A stretch of 49,130 nt of DNA from Azospirillum soli (GCF_017876165.1 NZ_JAGINQ010000035.1:1-49130); one strand, 5' to 3'. Positions 35,641-44,734 are shown, counted from the stretch's first letter. Numbers and translations are program-made. The notes: generated by a model from the sequence alone, not told the origin.

Positions 35641-35948
35641 GGATGTCCCGCCTGGATTATGTGGTGGCGCCGCTTTTCGCACCAGATGCCGGTCCACCGT
35701 TGGCGGCGCCAACAATGGGCAGAAAGGTCCCGGACGGCAACCTGAGGCTCGGGATGACTAGCGTGCTTCCCCGCTGGTTTCAAGCGGTCTGTACCCCGTC
35801 CCCAGGGTCATGGCGCCCGATCCGGGTGGTTCCGGAGATGGTTGTGAATTCAAGCGGTGGAAGAGGGAACCCAGGGGGTGAGGCAGACCTTGCTCCGAAC
35901 TGCGCTGGGTCTCCCGGAGGCCCCATCTTCTGAGAGGCTGGGGTCATC
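35641..35948. other. Intergenic region between the aminotransferase operon and the IS fossil
   Basis: These 308 bp should hold the promoter of the minus-strand operon near 35650-35760, but no clear -35/-10 pair could be assigned. Near the right edge, ggccccatc and gaggctggggtc (about 35918-35946) can pair just before the IS3 orfA start. No gene is seen. Confidence 0.35.
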
Positions 35949-36257
35949 ATGACGAAACCGGCATCACCCAAATACGCTCCTGAAGTCCGCGAGCGCGCGG
36001 TTCGGATGGTGTTCGAGCACGAAGGTGAGCACGCCTCGCAGTGGGCGAAGATCGGCTGCAATCCCGAGACGCTGCGGAGCTGGGTCCGGCAGGCCGAGCG
36101 CGACCTGGGCAAGCGGCCCGGTCCGACGACGGAAGAGCAGGGGCGGATCAAAGCGCTGGAGCGCGAGAACCGCGAGCTACGCCAGGCCAACGAGATCCTG
36201 CGCGAGGCGTCGACGTATTTCGCCCAGGCGGAGTTCGACCGCCCGTTCAAGAAATGA
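35949..36257 (+). CDS. IS3-family transposase OrfA
   Basis: 102 aa with the HTH_Tnp_1 pattern: KYAPEVRERAVRMVFEHEGE, WAKIGCNPETLRSWVRQAER and the leucine-zipper-like IKALERENRELRQANEILRE, then ASTYFAQAEFDR. OrfA binds the IS ends. OrfA itself is intact, but the OrfB that follows (ATGA overlap at 36254) is destroyed, so the element cannot move on its own. Confidence 0.9.
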   Translation: MTKPASPKYAPEVRERAVRMVFEHEGEHASQWAKIGCNPETLRSWVRQAERDLGKRPGPTTEEQGRIKALERENRELRQANEILREASTYFAQAEFDRPFKK

Positions 36258-36898
36258 TCGCCTTCATCGACGCGCATCGTGCCGTCTACGGAGTCGAGCC
36301 GATCCGCAAGGTGCTGCCGATCGCCCCGTCCACCTATCACGCTCACGCCGCCCGGCGGGCCGATCCGTCCAAGGCGCCGGCCCGCTCGCGAAGCGACGCG
36401 GAGCTGAGCGTGGCTATCCGGCGGGTCTAGGATGCGAACTTCCAGGTCTATGGGGTGCGGAAAGTCTGGCGGCAGTTGCGACGGGAGGGTCTCGACGTGG
36501 CCCGCTGCACGGTGGCCCGGCTGATGCGCCAAATGGGTCTGAAGGAGGCGACGCGCGGTAAGGCGGTGCACACCACGATCAGCGACCGGGCGGTGCCGTG
36601 CCCGGCCGACCGGGTGAAGTGCCAGTTCCAGATGCGCTCGAGCAGGCGCTGCACGACCGCCGGCCGACCAAGGGCAGCGGCCTCATCCATCACTCCGACC
36701 GTGGGACCGACGCCGACGTCGAACCCTCCGTGGCAGCGTCGGCGACAGCTACGACAACGCCTTGGCCGAGACCATCAATGGCCTCGACAAGGCCGAGGTG
36801 ATCTGGCGCCGCAGACCATGGCGTACCATGGAGGCCGTCGAGTTCGCCACCCTGAAATGGGTCGACTGGTTCAAACCATCGCCTCCTCCTCGACCCCA
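36254..36898 (+). pseudogene. IS3-family transposase OrfB, decayed
   Basis: Starts MIAFIDAHRAVYGVEPIRKV and meets TAG at 36428-36430 where VWDANFQVYG would be expected (Trp to stop). It resumes in the same frame as DANFQVYGVRKVWRQLRREG, reaches DRVKCQFQ, then jumps frame and skips the first part of the DDE core. Fragments of the remainder appear in shifting frames: ALEQALHDRRPTKGSGLIHH, SDRG, then SYDNALAETINGLDKAEVIW, RTMEAVEFATLKWVDWF. At least one nonsense codon, a large internal deletion and further frameshifts make it dead. Confidence 0.88.
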
Positions 36899-36917
36899 TC
36901 GGCAGCAGTCCTCCCGC

Positions 36918-37527
36918 CAGTAGAGGTTCTGACGGAGGCAGAATGGGAGATCCTGCGCCGGACGATCGAGTCGATCCTCTGGCGGAACCAGAACGGAGCG
37001 AAGTGGAGGAGTGTCCCGCCCGAGTTGGGGCCATGGTGGATGGCGGCGCAGACCTTCATCCGCTGGGCTCGCTTGGGCGTGTGGGAGCGTCTGCTCGATC
37101 TTGCCCAGCAGAGGGGGATCGTCTTGGGCATGACCTTCCTGGACGGCACGACCATCCGGGCGCACGCCAAGGCAGCGGGCGCGTCGAGAAAGGGGGATCT
37201 GGAGCACAGCGGGACGAGCGTGAAGCGCTTGGGCGCTCTCGTGGTGGCTATGGCACAAAAGCCTGCGTGATCGTGGAGGTGGTGGGCGCGCTCTCGGCTT
37301 CGCCCTAGCGCCCGGCCAAGCCCCCGATCTGCCGGCGATCCCGCACAAAAGGACCGATGCACCGGTCGCCTGCCCAGCGTGGATCGACAACAACCGCAAC
37401 CTCGTCGAGCGCTTCTGGGCCAGGATCAAGGAGTGGCGGGCCATCGCAACCCGCTACGAGAAAACCGCCAATTCCCTCATCGGCGTTCTTTGCCTCGCCG
37501 CCGCTCTCCATTGGGGCAAGAGCTAAC
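36918..37527 (+). pseudogene. IS5-family transposase, decayed
   Basis: The N-terminal part reads LTEAEWEILRRTIESILWRN, QNGAKWRSVPPELGPWWMAA, QTFIRWARLGVWERLLDLA and GMTFLDGTTIRAHAKAAGAS, typical of IS5/IS427-type transposases. It then shifts frame (REALGRSRGGYGTKACVI), loses the middle of the DDE domain, and ends in a third frame with APVACPAWIDNNRNLVERFW, ARIKEWRAIATRYEKTANSL and IGVLCLAAALHWGKS. It abuts the IS3 remnant at about 36900, so one probably inserted beside or into the other. Confidence 0.87.
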
Positions 37528-37563
37528 AGGCCTTAGCGCCGCACAAAATTTAGGCGAAAAAGA

Positions 37564-37591
37564 AAGACCAATAGTTTTCCCTATTGGTCTT
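37564..37591 (-). terminator. Probable intrinsic terminator, minus strand
   Basis: Perfect 11-bp stem aagaccaatag (37564-37574) / ctattggtctt (37581-37591). Read on the minus strand the stem is followed by a T-rich tract (tctttcttttt-like), as for a rho-independent terminator. It would end transcripts from the minus-strand gene that stops at 37833. Confidence 0.65.
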
Positions 37592-37832
37592 CTATGGAAT
37601 CAGCCGCCACGAAGCGGCATCGAATCTGGTTAGATGGGCTCTTTTAACCTAGGGGATGGCTGAAACCGTTACAAGGTGATTCGTTGTGCCCATCTCTCTT
37701 TTTGTCGTGTCCGTGGAATGAACCCGACACAGCGCCAAACGTCTACAGGAACTGGTCCTTTCGCAAACCCGGTCCAGCCGGGTGCGCCGAAGGGCCGGTT
37801 TGCCAAGACGCCCGGCAGCGGCACCCGCTCGT
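37592..37832. other. Untranslated stretch after a minus-strand gene
   Basis: With the terminator this makes about 305 bp free of genes (37528-37832). Short frames exist on both strands but none has a ribosome site or recognisable product. Confidence 0.35.
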
Positions 37833-38705
37833 TCATCCATCGGCGATGGTTTTCACCTCCTGCTCCAAGTAGCGGTTGCAGGCGTGACGGATTTCGAGAA
37901 AACTCGCGCAGGATTCGTGCGGCTTGAAGATCTTGAAGGTTTTCAGGATTCCAAGCGTCGCGGCACTCTCCAGCGGACCGACGAAGCTCGTGTCGCGGTC
38001 GAGAAAGAAGGGGCGGGACCGCCATATCCGCATTTGGCGTTCATCCAGGAAGAAGCAGCCGGAATGCGGGTTCGACGGGCGTTCCAGCACCAGCGTCCGG
38101 TTCAGGAAAGGCCCTTGGATGATGCGCCGGTCGTCCCCCTCGACGCTCTGGATCGGCAAATGCTCCAGCATTGCGCGGTCGATGTAGAGCTTCCGGTAAT
38201 TGGACACCAGGGCCGTTTCATAACGGTTGGGCAGCAGAACGCTGGATTCCCCGTGCACTTTGTTGAAGATGCTCAGCTTGTCGAAGAAGCTGGCGTCCTC
38301 AATGACCAGATCGTCTTCGATGTAGCCGTAGTAATCGTAACGACCCAATCGCTCGGCCAGCACCTTGTGGCAGGCGAAGCCCAGCATCATGGGGGCCGCG
38401 TCCACCGGCTGATGTTCGAAGAAGCCGGCCGGCAGGTCGAGCGCATCCAGAAGATGCCGCCCGCCCGTCGTGACCACCACCACGTCGATGCCGGTCACGA
38501 AGCCAGTGTTGGAGCGGCGCACGATGCGCTTGGCTCCTTGACTGTGCATCATGCCCTGTGGACCGAAATGGCGGTGGCAAGCGATGATGGCATCGCGCAG
38601 CGCCGTGACGCGATCCGCCTGATCCCCGTGCGTCGACCCATAGCGGACGGTCGCATCCGGTTTTGGCGGACCGCAATAGTGCGGAATCGTGATCAGTATG
38701 CGCAT
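37833..38705 (-). CDS. Putative glycosyltransferase, family not recognised
   Basis: 290 aa from ATG 38705 (MRILITIPHYCGPPKPDATV). It begins like a GT-A protein and has a possible metal site in YYGYIEDDLVIEDASFFDKL near residue 127. Other notable segments are YGSTHGDQADRVTALRDAII, VVVVTTGGRHLLDAL, GESSVLLPNRYETAL and HSGCFFLDERQMRIWRSRPF. Length and context suggest a sugar transferase, but I do not recognise the family. It is monocistronic, divergent from the gene at 38990, and a terminator lies downstream. Confidence 0.6.
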   Translation of the reverse strand: MRILITIPHYCGPPKPDATVRYGSTHGDQADRVTALRDAIIACHRHFGPQGMMHSQGAKRIVRRSNTGFVTGIDVVVVTTGGRHLLDALDLPAGFFEHQPVDAAPMMLGFACHKVLAERLGRYDYYGYIEDDLVIEDASFFDKLSIFNKVHGESSVLLPNRYETALVSNYRKLYIDRAMLEHLPIQSVEGDDRRIIQGPFLNRTLVLERPSNPHSGCFFLDERQMRIWRSRPFFLDRDTSFVGPLESAATLGILKTFKIFKPHESCASFLEIRHACNRYLEQEVKTIADG

Positions 38706-38930
38706 GGTGCGGGAAACGCGCCGGCCGGGTCCTGAACGAAAAGAAGCCAGACCTTCGGCTTTCCCCTCCGCCCTGTCAAGGAGGAGCGGCCTCATCCCGG
38801 AAAGCCGATTGCCATCCAGGGGAAGATTGCCGCATGGTGCCGCCACCCTGCCCCAAGCATGCCCTGGGACGCCCTGTAGACAACTGTCGGGCCGCGGGTC
38901 GGCACCGGCCTTTTCAGGAAAGAGACGACG

Positions 38931-38993
38931 ATGAACGGTCCGACCGCGACCGATGACCACCATCCCCAGCCGGAACGGTGCGCGTTCCAATGA
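38931..38993 (+). CDS. 20-codon leader ORF coupled to the next gene
   Basis: ATG 38931 follows a strong aggaaagag site at about 8 nt. The frame reads MNGPTATDDHHPQPERCAFQ and stops at TGA 38991-38993, overlapping the next ATG as ATGA. The downstream ATG 38990 has no comparable ribosome site of its own, so the leader may drive its translation. The peptide need not have a function. Confidence 0.5.
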   Translation: MNGPTATDDHHPQPERCAFQ

Positions 38994-40210
38994 CCGGCAC
39001 GAAAGTCGATCTCGGCGGCGGCGCTCGGAAGGTCGGAATCGTCTGGCAGCTTGGCAGCTATTCAGGATGGGGTGTTCTTGGTCTGAGCATCGCGCGTCAC
39101 ATGCTGGCGGGCGGCGATCTGGATCCAATGCCCTTCTACACGCTTGCTTCCGTCGACCGGAACACCGTTGACGCGGGCCTTATGGAGCGGCTGAACGCCA
39201 ACGCCGCCATCATCGCCGACGCCCTGGCTGGCCGGCCCGACCCGTCCAGCCCCGTGCGGGGGGCGTTCCCGATCCTGCACGGTCTGGGCAACGGGCTGGG
39301 CTGGGCGCCGGCCTCCACCTCGCTCTTCGGGGCGCCGGATCTGGCCATCGTCTTCCTGGAGGACACCAGCCTCGGTCCCGACGCGGTGGAGCGCGGCCGG
39401 CGGTTCGCCCGCATCGCGGCCGGCGCCACCTGGACCGCGGAGGTGCTGCGCGGCGCCGGACTGGATCACGTGGACGTCTGCCCCCAGGGCATCGACAGCC
39501 GCATCTTCCACGCCGGCCCGCCACGCGACCACGCGCGCGGCCGTTTCGTCGTCTATTCCGGCGGCAAGCTGGAATTCCGCAAGGGGCAGGACATCACCGT
39601 CGCCGCCTTCCGCCGCTTCCACGAACGCCATCCGGACGCGCTTCTGGTCGCGGGCTGGTTCAGCCCTTGGCCCACCGTGGCGCAAAGCATGGCCCGCTCT
39701 CCCCATCTTGACGTTGCTCCCCGGCTCGATGCGCAGGGGCGGGTCGATGTGGCCGGCTGGCTGCGGGACAATGGGTTGCCGGAAGGCTCCTTCCAGGTCG
39801 CGCCGCCCGTGCCCAACACGGCAATGGGCAGGCTGCTGCGGCAGGCCGACGTCGCCCTGTTTCCCAACCGGTGCGAAGGCGGCACCAATCTGGTCGCCAT
39901 GGAGGCGATGGCCTGCGGGGTTCCGACCATCCTGTCGGACAACACCGGGCACCGCGACCTCATCGCCGACATTCCCTGCTACCCGTTGCGCGCGCAGGCG
40001 CCGGTGACCGCCGGCCCGGACGGGATGGGGACCGACGGCTGGGGCGAATCCGCGATCGACGAGATCGTGGACGCGCTGGAACGCGTCTACACCGACCGCG
40101 CCGCCGCCCTTGCGGTTGGCGAGGCGGCCGCAAGGCGGATGCAGGAAGAATGGACCTGGGACCTGCGGATCGACCGGATGCTGAAGAGCCTGGGTCTACG
40201 CGCGGGGTGA
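38990..40210 (+). CDS. GT4-family glycosyltransferase
   Basis: 406 aa from ATG 38990, in the ATGA overlap with the leader ORF; GTG 38978 is an alternative. VGIVWQLGSYSGWGVLGLSI opens the GT-B fold. VCPQGIDSRIFHAGP, GRFVVYSGGKLEFRKGQDIT, LLVAGWFSPWPTVAQSM and the donor motif ALFPNRCEGGTNLVAMEAMA with CGVPTILSDNTGHRDLI are classic GT4. Its 3' end overlaps the convergent gene at 40196 by 15 bp. Substrate unknown. Confidence 0.88.
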   Translation: MTGTKVDLGGGARKVGIVWQLGSYSGWGVLGLSIARHMLAGGDLDPMPFYTLASVDRNTVDAGLMERLNANAAIIADALAGRPDPSSPVRGAFPILHGLGNGLGWAPASTSLFGAPDLAIVFLEDTSLGPDAVERGRRFARIAAGATWTAEVLRGAGLDHVDVCPQGIDSRIFHAGPPRDHARGRFVVYSGGKLEFRKGQDITVAAFRRFHERHPDALLVAGWFSPWPTVAQSMARSPHLDVAPRLDAQGRVDVAGWLRDNGLPEGSFQVAPPVPNTAMGRLLRQADVALFPNRCEGGTNLVAMEAMACGVPTILSDNTGHRDLIADIPCYPLRAQAPVTAGPDGMGTDGWGESAIDEIVDALERVYTDRAAALAVGEAAARRMQEEWTWDLRIDRMLKSLGLRAG

Positions 40211-42226
40211 GCGCAGCCGGCGGCGCCCCCACCGCCACAGGCGGGCGGCCAGACGCCAGGGGGCGGCGAGGTCCCACCACACTGAGGTGAGCATCGTCTC
40301 GGCCGCGCGGTCCGCCGGCAAACCCGCCAGCCGCGCGTCCTCGACCCCGCCGAACCGCCGCCGCAAGGGCGCGGACAGGGACCAGGAGCGCGACCCGAGC
40401 AGCCCGGCGAGGCGCGCCGTCCGCTCCGCCGCTTCCGGCGGCACGGTGGTGCCCTCCAGGGCGGCGGCCAGCCGGTTCCGCTCGGTCCGCAGGGCTTGCG
40501 CTTCGCCGCGCGCCTGCTCCAGGGCGGCGGCGAGGCCGTTCCGCTCGGCCGACATCCGTGCCGCCAAGGCGTCCAGCCCCACGGCCAGCCGCGCCAGATC
40601 GGCGACCGTCTCATCCGTGCCGGTCGCCAGGAAGGGCGCCAGACGCTCCGCGGGCGTTGCCGGTGCCGGGGGCTCCACGGCGGCGGCCATCGGCACCGGC
40701 ATGACCTCGATGCGGTGCCCGGCCAGCAGCAGACCGGTCAGCCAGCCGTTCCGCTGGGCCGTTCCGTCCAGCAGGTCACGGCGCACGAGCAGGGGACCGG
40801 ATCCGGCCACGTCGCCCCACGCGGCGAGCGCCGCCGGTCCGCCCGGGGCGAGCCAGCGGCGTGATCCCCCCTCCTCGTCCACGGCTCCGGTGACGACGGC
40901 CGCTCCGGTCCGTGCGGCCACGGCGGCCATCCGCCCGGCCGCCCCGTCGAGCAGGCGCATCCGGGGATCGGCGATTAGCGTGTAGCCGATGGCGGCCGGA
41001 TCCCGCTCGGCCGGCGGTTCCGTGCTTGGTGCCGGCGGAGCGGCGGCCTCGGCGACGTGCCAGGCGCGCCACTCCTTGGCAACGGCATCCTGGGCGATGC
41101 GCAGCCGCGCCGAGGCGGCGCCGTCCCGCAGCGTCCGGCCGAGCCGGGCCGCCAGAGCCTCGGCCTCCGGGACGAACAGGACCCGTTCGGCGTCCTCGTC
41201 GGCGATCAACTCGGCGGTTCCGCCGACCCGGCTCGCCAGGAAGGGAAGCCCCCGGATCAGGCATTCGGCCACGGTGCAGGGGGAATTCTCGATGCGCGAG
41301 GGAATGACGGCCAGCCGGCCCTCGCCGCCCAGATAGGCCAGGGCCTCGGAGGAGGAAAGGCCGTGCCGGAAACCCACCGGCCAGGGCCAAGCCCGCGCCC
41401 GGCGGCGCACGTAGGCGGCTCCGTCCTCGCCATCGACCGGCGCCGAACCGCCCAGGAACGTGATGCCAAGATCCGGGAAGCCGCCCTCCGCCGCCAGCCG
41501 GTCCAGGGAGTCGCAGAACAGCGTCACGCCCTTGCGGGTTTCCAGGCGTCCGAAGAAGACCAGCTCGCGCACGGGACGCGGCGCGGTGGGCGGGGAGACG
41601 GCCGATCCGGCGGGGCGGGGCAGGATGTTCTGCCGCACCTCGGCCCGCGCCGGCAGCGACCAGCCGGCGCCGCGCAGCCAGTCGAGCAGATAGCGGCTTG
41701 GGCTGACGACGACGTCCGCCCATTCGGCTGACCGCCGTTCCAGGAAATCGATGGCCAGTTCGCCGGAGCCTTCCAGCCCGCCGCCGGTGGCGCTGCGCAC
41801 CCAGCGGGTCGGGCCGTGCAGCCCCACCGCCAGCGTGGTGCCGGCGAGGGCGAGACCCTGACGCTTGGCGGCGGTCGCGCAGAAGCCCAACCCCGTCCAG
41901 TCGGCGAAATGCACGACGTCGAAGCGCCGCTCGGCCAGCCACGCGAACACGTCGTGCGACAGGCGCAGGAACTGGTCGCCCTCGACCCGAACCGGGCTGT
42001 CCGGCAGCCGGACGACCGTCACCCCGGCCTTCGCCGCCGCGCCATCGGTCTCGAACCCGGCCGGCACCGGCAGAAGGCCCGTGCACAGGACGGTCACGGC
42101 ATGGCCCGCCGCGCTCAGTGCCTCGGCGAGGCCGGCGAAGGCGGTGCCGATGCCGCCGCTGCCGGGCAGGCCGGCGAATTCATGCGTGACGATGCAGACG
42201 GAAACGGGTTTTGACGGGTCGGGCAT
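40196..42226 (-). CDS. Large GT4 glycosyltransferase with coiled-coil C-terminus
   Basis: 676 aa from ATG 42226 (MPDPSKPVSVCIVTHEFAGL). Residues 1-400 are GT-B: GSGGIGTAFAGLAEALSAAG, FDVVHFADWTGLGF, VSPSRYLLDWLRG, RELVFFGRLETRKGVTLFCD, ITFLGGSAPV, VIPSRIENSPCTVAECLIRG and ASRVGGTAELI. A second region (about 420-530) is less conserved, followed by an Ala/Leu/Glu-rich helix (LAARMSAERNGLAAALEQAR...) near 555-600 that looks coiled-coil, and a basic tail rich in Arg and Trp. The tail may aid membrane association (inference). Single gene, overlapping convergently with 38990-40210. Confidence 0.85.
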   Translation of the reverse strand: MPDPSKPVSVCIVTHEFAGLPGSGGIGTAFAGLAEALSAAGHAVTVLCTGLLPVPAGFETDGAAAKAGVTVVRLPDSPVRVEGDQFLRLSHDVFAWLAERRFDVVHFADWTGLGFCATAAKRQGLALAGTTLAVGLHGPTRWVRSATGGGLEGSGELAIDFLERRSAEWADVVVSPSRYLLDWLRGAGWSLPARAEVRQNILPRPAGSAVSPPTAPRPVRELVFFGRLETRKGVTLFCDSLDRLAAEGGFPDLGITFLGGSAPVDGEDGAAYVRRRARAWPWPVGFRHGLSSSEALAYLGGEGRLAVIPSRIENSPCTVAECLIRGLPFLASRVGGTAELIADEDAERVLFVPEAEALAARLGRTLRDGAASARLRIAQDAVAKEWRAWHVAEAAAPPAPSTEPPAERDPAAIGYTLIADPRMRLLDGAAGRMAAVAARTGAAVVTGAVDEEGGSRRWLAPGGPAALAAWGDVAGSGPLLVRRDLLDGTAQRNGWLTGLLLAGHRIEVMPVPMAAAVEPPAPATPAERLAPFLATGTDETVADLARLAVGLDALAARMSAERNGLAAALEQARGEAQALRTERNRLAAALEGTTVPPEAAERTARLAGLLGSRSWSLSAPLRRRFGGVEDARLAGLPADRAAETMLTSVWWDLAAPWRLAARLWRWGRRRLRSPRA

Positions 42227-42398
42227 CTCGTTGCATTCCAGGAGTGCCCTGGGCACTATTCCCACGTCCCATGAGGCGGTTCCCGAGGAGTAGCGCCGAA
42301 GCCCCCCTCAGGCCAAGCCACTTCCGTATCCGGTGCCGCCGCCCGTCCGTCCGAACGCGGCCCTTCCGGACCAGCCAGAGTTTTCACGCGGAGTTTTC

Positions 42399-43472
42399 AT
42401 GCCCGAGATTCCGACCGACAGAACCCCGCCGGTCCGCCGGTTCCGCTGCCTTGCCCTTCTCAGCTTCGCGGCCGTTCTGCTTCCCTTCACCCTGATGCTG
42501 TCCGGCGGGCTTGCGGCTCCGGCGGCGGCGGATCCGCCCGTGCTGGAACTGCCGGTCGATTGCGCGATGGGTGAGCGCTGCTTCGTGCAGAACTACGTCG
42601 ATCACGACCCCGGCCCCGGCCGGCGCGACTACGCCTGCGGCCGGCTGTCCTACGACGGGCACGGCGGAACCGACATCCGGGTTCCCGATCATCCGGCCAT
42701 GCGCCAGGGCGTGGCGGTCGTCGCCGCGGCGCCGGGCATCGTGCGCGCGACGCGCGACGAGATGGACGATGTGGACATGCGGGACGCCGACCCCGCAACG
42801 CTGCGCAACCGTGGCGGCGGCAACACCGTCATCCTCGATCACGGGGACGGCTGGCAGACGATCTACGGCCATCTGCGCCGGGGCAGCGTCGCGGTGAAGC
42901 CGGGGGAACGGGTGGAAGCCGGCCAGAAGCTGGGGCTGATCGGGCTGTCCGGCCTGACCATGTTTCCCCATGTGCATTTCGAGCTGCGCCGGGGTTCGGC
43001 GACGATCGACCCCTTCGTCGGCCCGAAAAACAGTGGGCCGGAAAACGCTGGCGACTGCAACGCCCCGCGCGCGCCGCTGTGGAGCGCCGCCGCCGCCGCC
43101 AAGCTCGCCTACCGCGAGAGCGCCGGTCTGGTCGCCGGCTTCGCTGCCGATCCGCCGGACGCCGAACAGACCCGGCGTGGCGCCCATCGCGAGGAGGTGC
43201 TGGGCCGCGCTTCCAGCAGCCTGGTCTATTGGGTCGATGTGATGGGGACCATGGCCGGCGACGAAGCCCGGTTCCGCATCGTGGCGCCCAACGGGCGCGT
43301 CCTGTCGGAACGCATGAACGTCCTCTCCGCGTCCAACGTCTCCTGGTTCGGCTTCAGCGGCGTGAAGCAGCCTCCGGAAGGGTGGGTGCCGGGTTCGTAC
43401 CGTGGCGTCTTCACGCTGGTTCGCGGCGGCAAGCCCGTGGTTGAGCTGGAACGCCGCGTCGAGATCCGGTAG
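42399..43472 (+). CDS. Secreted or anchored M23 (LytM) peptidase
   Basis: 357 aa from ATG 42399. Residues 12-45 form a signal peptide or anchor (basic RRFR, hydrophobic ALLSFAAVLLPFTLMLSGGL, then AAPAAADPP). The M23 zinc site is intact: H88-GGT-D92 and H191-V-H193 in MFPHVHFELRRG, with GNTVILDHGDGWQTIYGHLR between. About 150 C-terminal residues (LVYWVDVMGTMAGDEARFRI, GSYRGVFTLVRGGKPVVELE) look like an extra beta domain. It would act in the periplasm, cutting peptidoglycan crosslinks or another peptide target. It is followed 10 bp later by a TPR transferase. Confidence 0.9.
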   Translation: MPEIPTDRTPPVRRFRCLALLSFAAVLLPFTLMLSGGLAAPAAADPPVLELPVDCAMGERCFVQNYVDHDPGPGRRDYACGRLSYDGHGGTDIRVPDHPAMRQGVAVVAAAPGIVRATRDEMDDVDMRDADPATLRNRGGGNTVILDHGDGWQTIYGHLRRGSVAVKPGERVEAGQKLGLIGLSGLTMFPHVHFELRRGSATIDPFVGPKNSGPENAGDCNAPRAPLWSAAAAAKLAYRESAGLVAGFAADPPDAEQTRRGAHREEVLGRASSSLVYWVDVMGTMAGDEARFRIVAPNGRVLSERMNVLSASNVSWFGFSGVKQPPEGWVPGSYRGVFTLVRGGKPVVELERRVEIR

Positions 43473-43482
43473 GCCTCCGGCC

Positions 43483-44721
43483 ATGACGCACGCGGATCGC
43501 CGTCTTGCTGACGTGGATGCCTTCTTCCAGGCCGGCCGGTTCGCCGAGGCGGTCGAGGCCTGCCGCGCCCTGCTGCGGGAGGAGCCGAACCATTCCGGCG
43601 TCCTCCACCGGCTCGGCGTGCTTCATCATCTGAGCCGCGACTATGCCGGTGCGGCCCACCTGCTCGCCGCCGCGGTGGCGGCCGGGAATCGGGCGGTCCA
43701 CGGCGACCTGGCCGTCAGCCTGATGAAGGCGGGCCGTGCGGACGAGGCGCTTGCGCATTTCCGCACCGCCCATGCGCTCGCCCCGCAGGACGCGCGCATC
43801 GGCTACAATCTGGCCATGGCCCTGCTGGGCGCCGGTGCCGTCGAGGAGGGGTTCCGGCTGTACGAGCAGCGGTGGCGGCTCAAGGGGCCGGTCCCCTGGA
43901 TTTCGCGTTGGGATCGGTTCTGGGACGGCCGGCCGCTCGACGGCCAAACCCTCCTGGTCCATGCCGAGCAGGGCTTCGGCGACAGCATCCAGTTCGCCCG
44001 CTATGTGCCTCTGGCCGCCGCCCGTGGCGCGCGGGTGGTGCTGGCCGTGCCCAAGGAGCTGCGGCGTCTGATGGCCGGGCTGGAAGGGTGCGCGAGCGTC
44101 CTGTCCGAGGGGGAGGCCGTGCCGCCCTACGCCGCCCATGTCCCCCTGATGAGCCTGCCGCTCCTGTTCGGGACCACCCTCGACACGATCCCCGCTTCGG
44201 TGCCTTATCTGAAGACGCCGATCCCGGAGCGTGCCGGGAGTGATGGCCCCTTGCGGGTGGGCCTCGTCTGGGCGGGGCGGGCGGAGGATCCCGACGATCT
44301 CCACCGTTCCTGCACCCTGAAGGAACTGGCCCCGCTTCTCGCCCTGCCGGGCGTGGAGGTCCACAGCCTGCAAAAGGGAGCCGCCGAGTCCGATCTGGAG
44401 CAGGTGGCGGGCGGCGAGCGGGTGATCCGGCATGGCGCGACGCTCGGCGACTTCGCCGACACCGCGGCGGTCGTCGCCACGCTGGATCTGGTCATCGGCG
44501 TGGACACGGCGGTCATGCATCTGGCCGGCGCGCTCGGAAAGCCGGCGTGGGTGCTGCTGTCGGCCGACCCGGACTGGCGTTGGATGCGCGGCCGGTCCGA
44601 CAGCCCCTGGTATCCCACCCTGCGGCTTTTCCGGCAGCCGTCCCTCGGCCTTTGGGAACCGGTCGTCGCCCAACTCCGCGACGAGCTGTGCCAGCTCGTC
44701 GCGGCGACGTCGGGGGGGTGA
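43483..44721 (+). CDS. TPR protein with GT9-like glycosyltransferase domain
   Basis: 412 aa from ATG 43483. It has a shorter TPR part (about three to four repeats, residues 5-130: AVEACRALLREEPNHSGVLH, DLAVSLMKAGRADEALAHFR) than its relatives at 2034 and 7932. The catalytic part is the same type: LVHAEQGFGDSIQFARYVPL, PYAAHVPLMSLPLLFGT, VGLVWAGRAEDP, LDLVIGVDTAVMHLAGALGK, DWRWMRGRSDSPWYPTLRLF. It probably shares a transcript with the M23 gene and converges on the serralysin gene 13 bp away. Confidence 0.83.
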   Translation: MTHADRRLADVDAFFQAGRFAEAVEACRALLREEPNHSGVLHRLGVLHHLSRDYAGAAHLLAAAVAAGNRAVHGDLAVSLMKAGRADEALAHFRTAHALAPQDARIGYNLAMALLGAGAVEEGFRLYEQRWRLKGPVPWISRWDRFWDGRPLDGQTLLVHAEQGFGDSIQFARYVPLAAARGARVVLAVPKELRRLMAGLEGCASVLSEGEAVPPYAAHVPLMSLPLLFGTTLDTIPASVPYLKTPIPERAGSDGPLRVGLVWAGRAEDPDDLHRSCTLKELAPLLALPGVEVHSLQKGAAESDLEQVAGGERVIRHGATLGDFADTAAVVATLDLVIGVDTAVMHLAGALGKPAWVLLSADPDWRWMRGRSDSPWYPTLRLFRQPSLGLWEPVVAQLRDELCQLVAATSGG

Positions 44722-44734
44722 GGAGGAGTTCCCG

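Noticed and set aside
37649..37840. 63-codon minus-strand frame downstream of the unrecognised glycosyltransferase
   Set aside because: Overlaps the end of the real gene in another frame and has no features.
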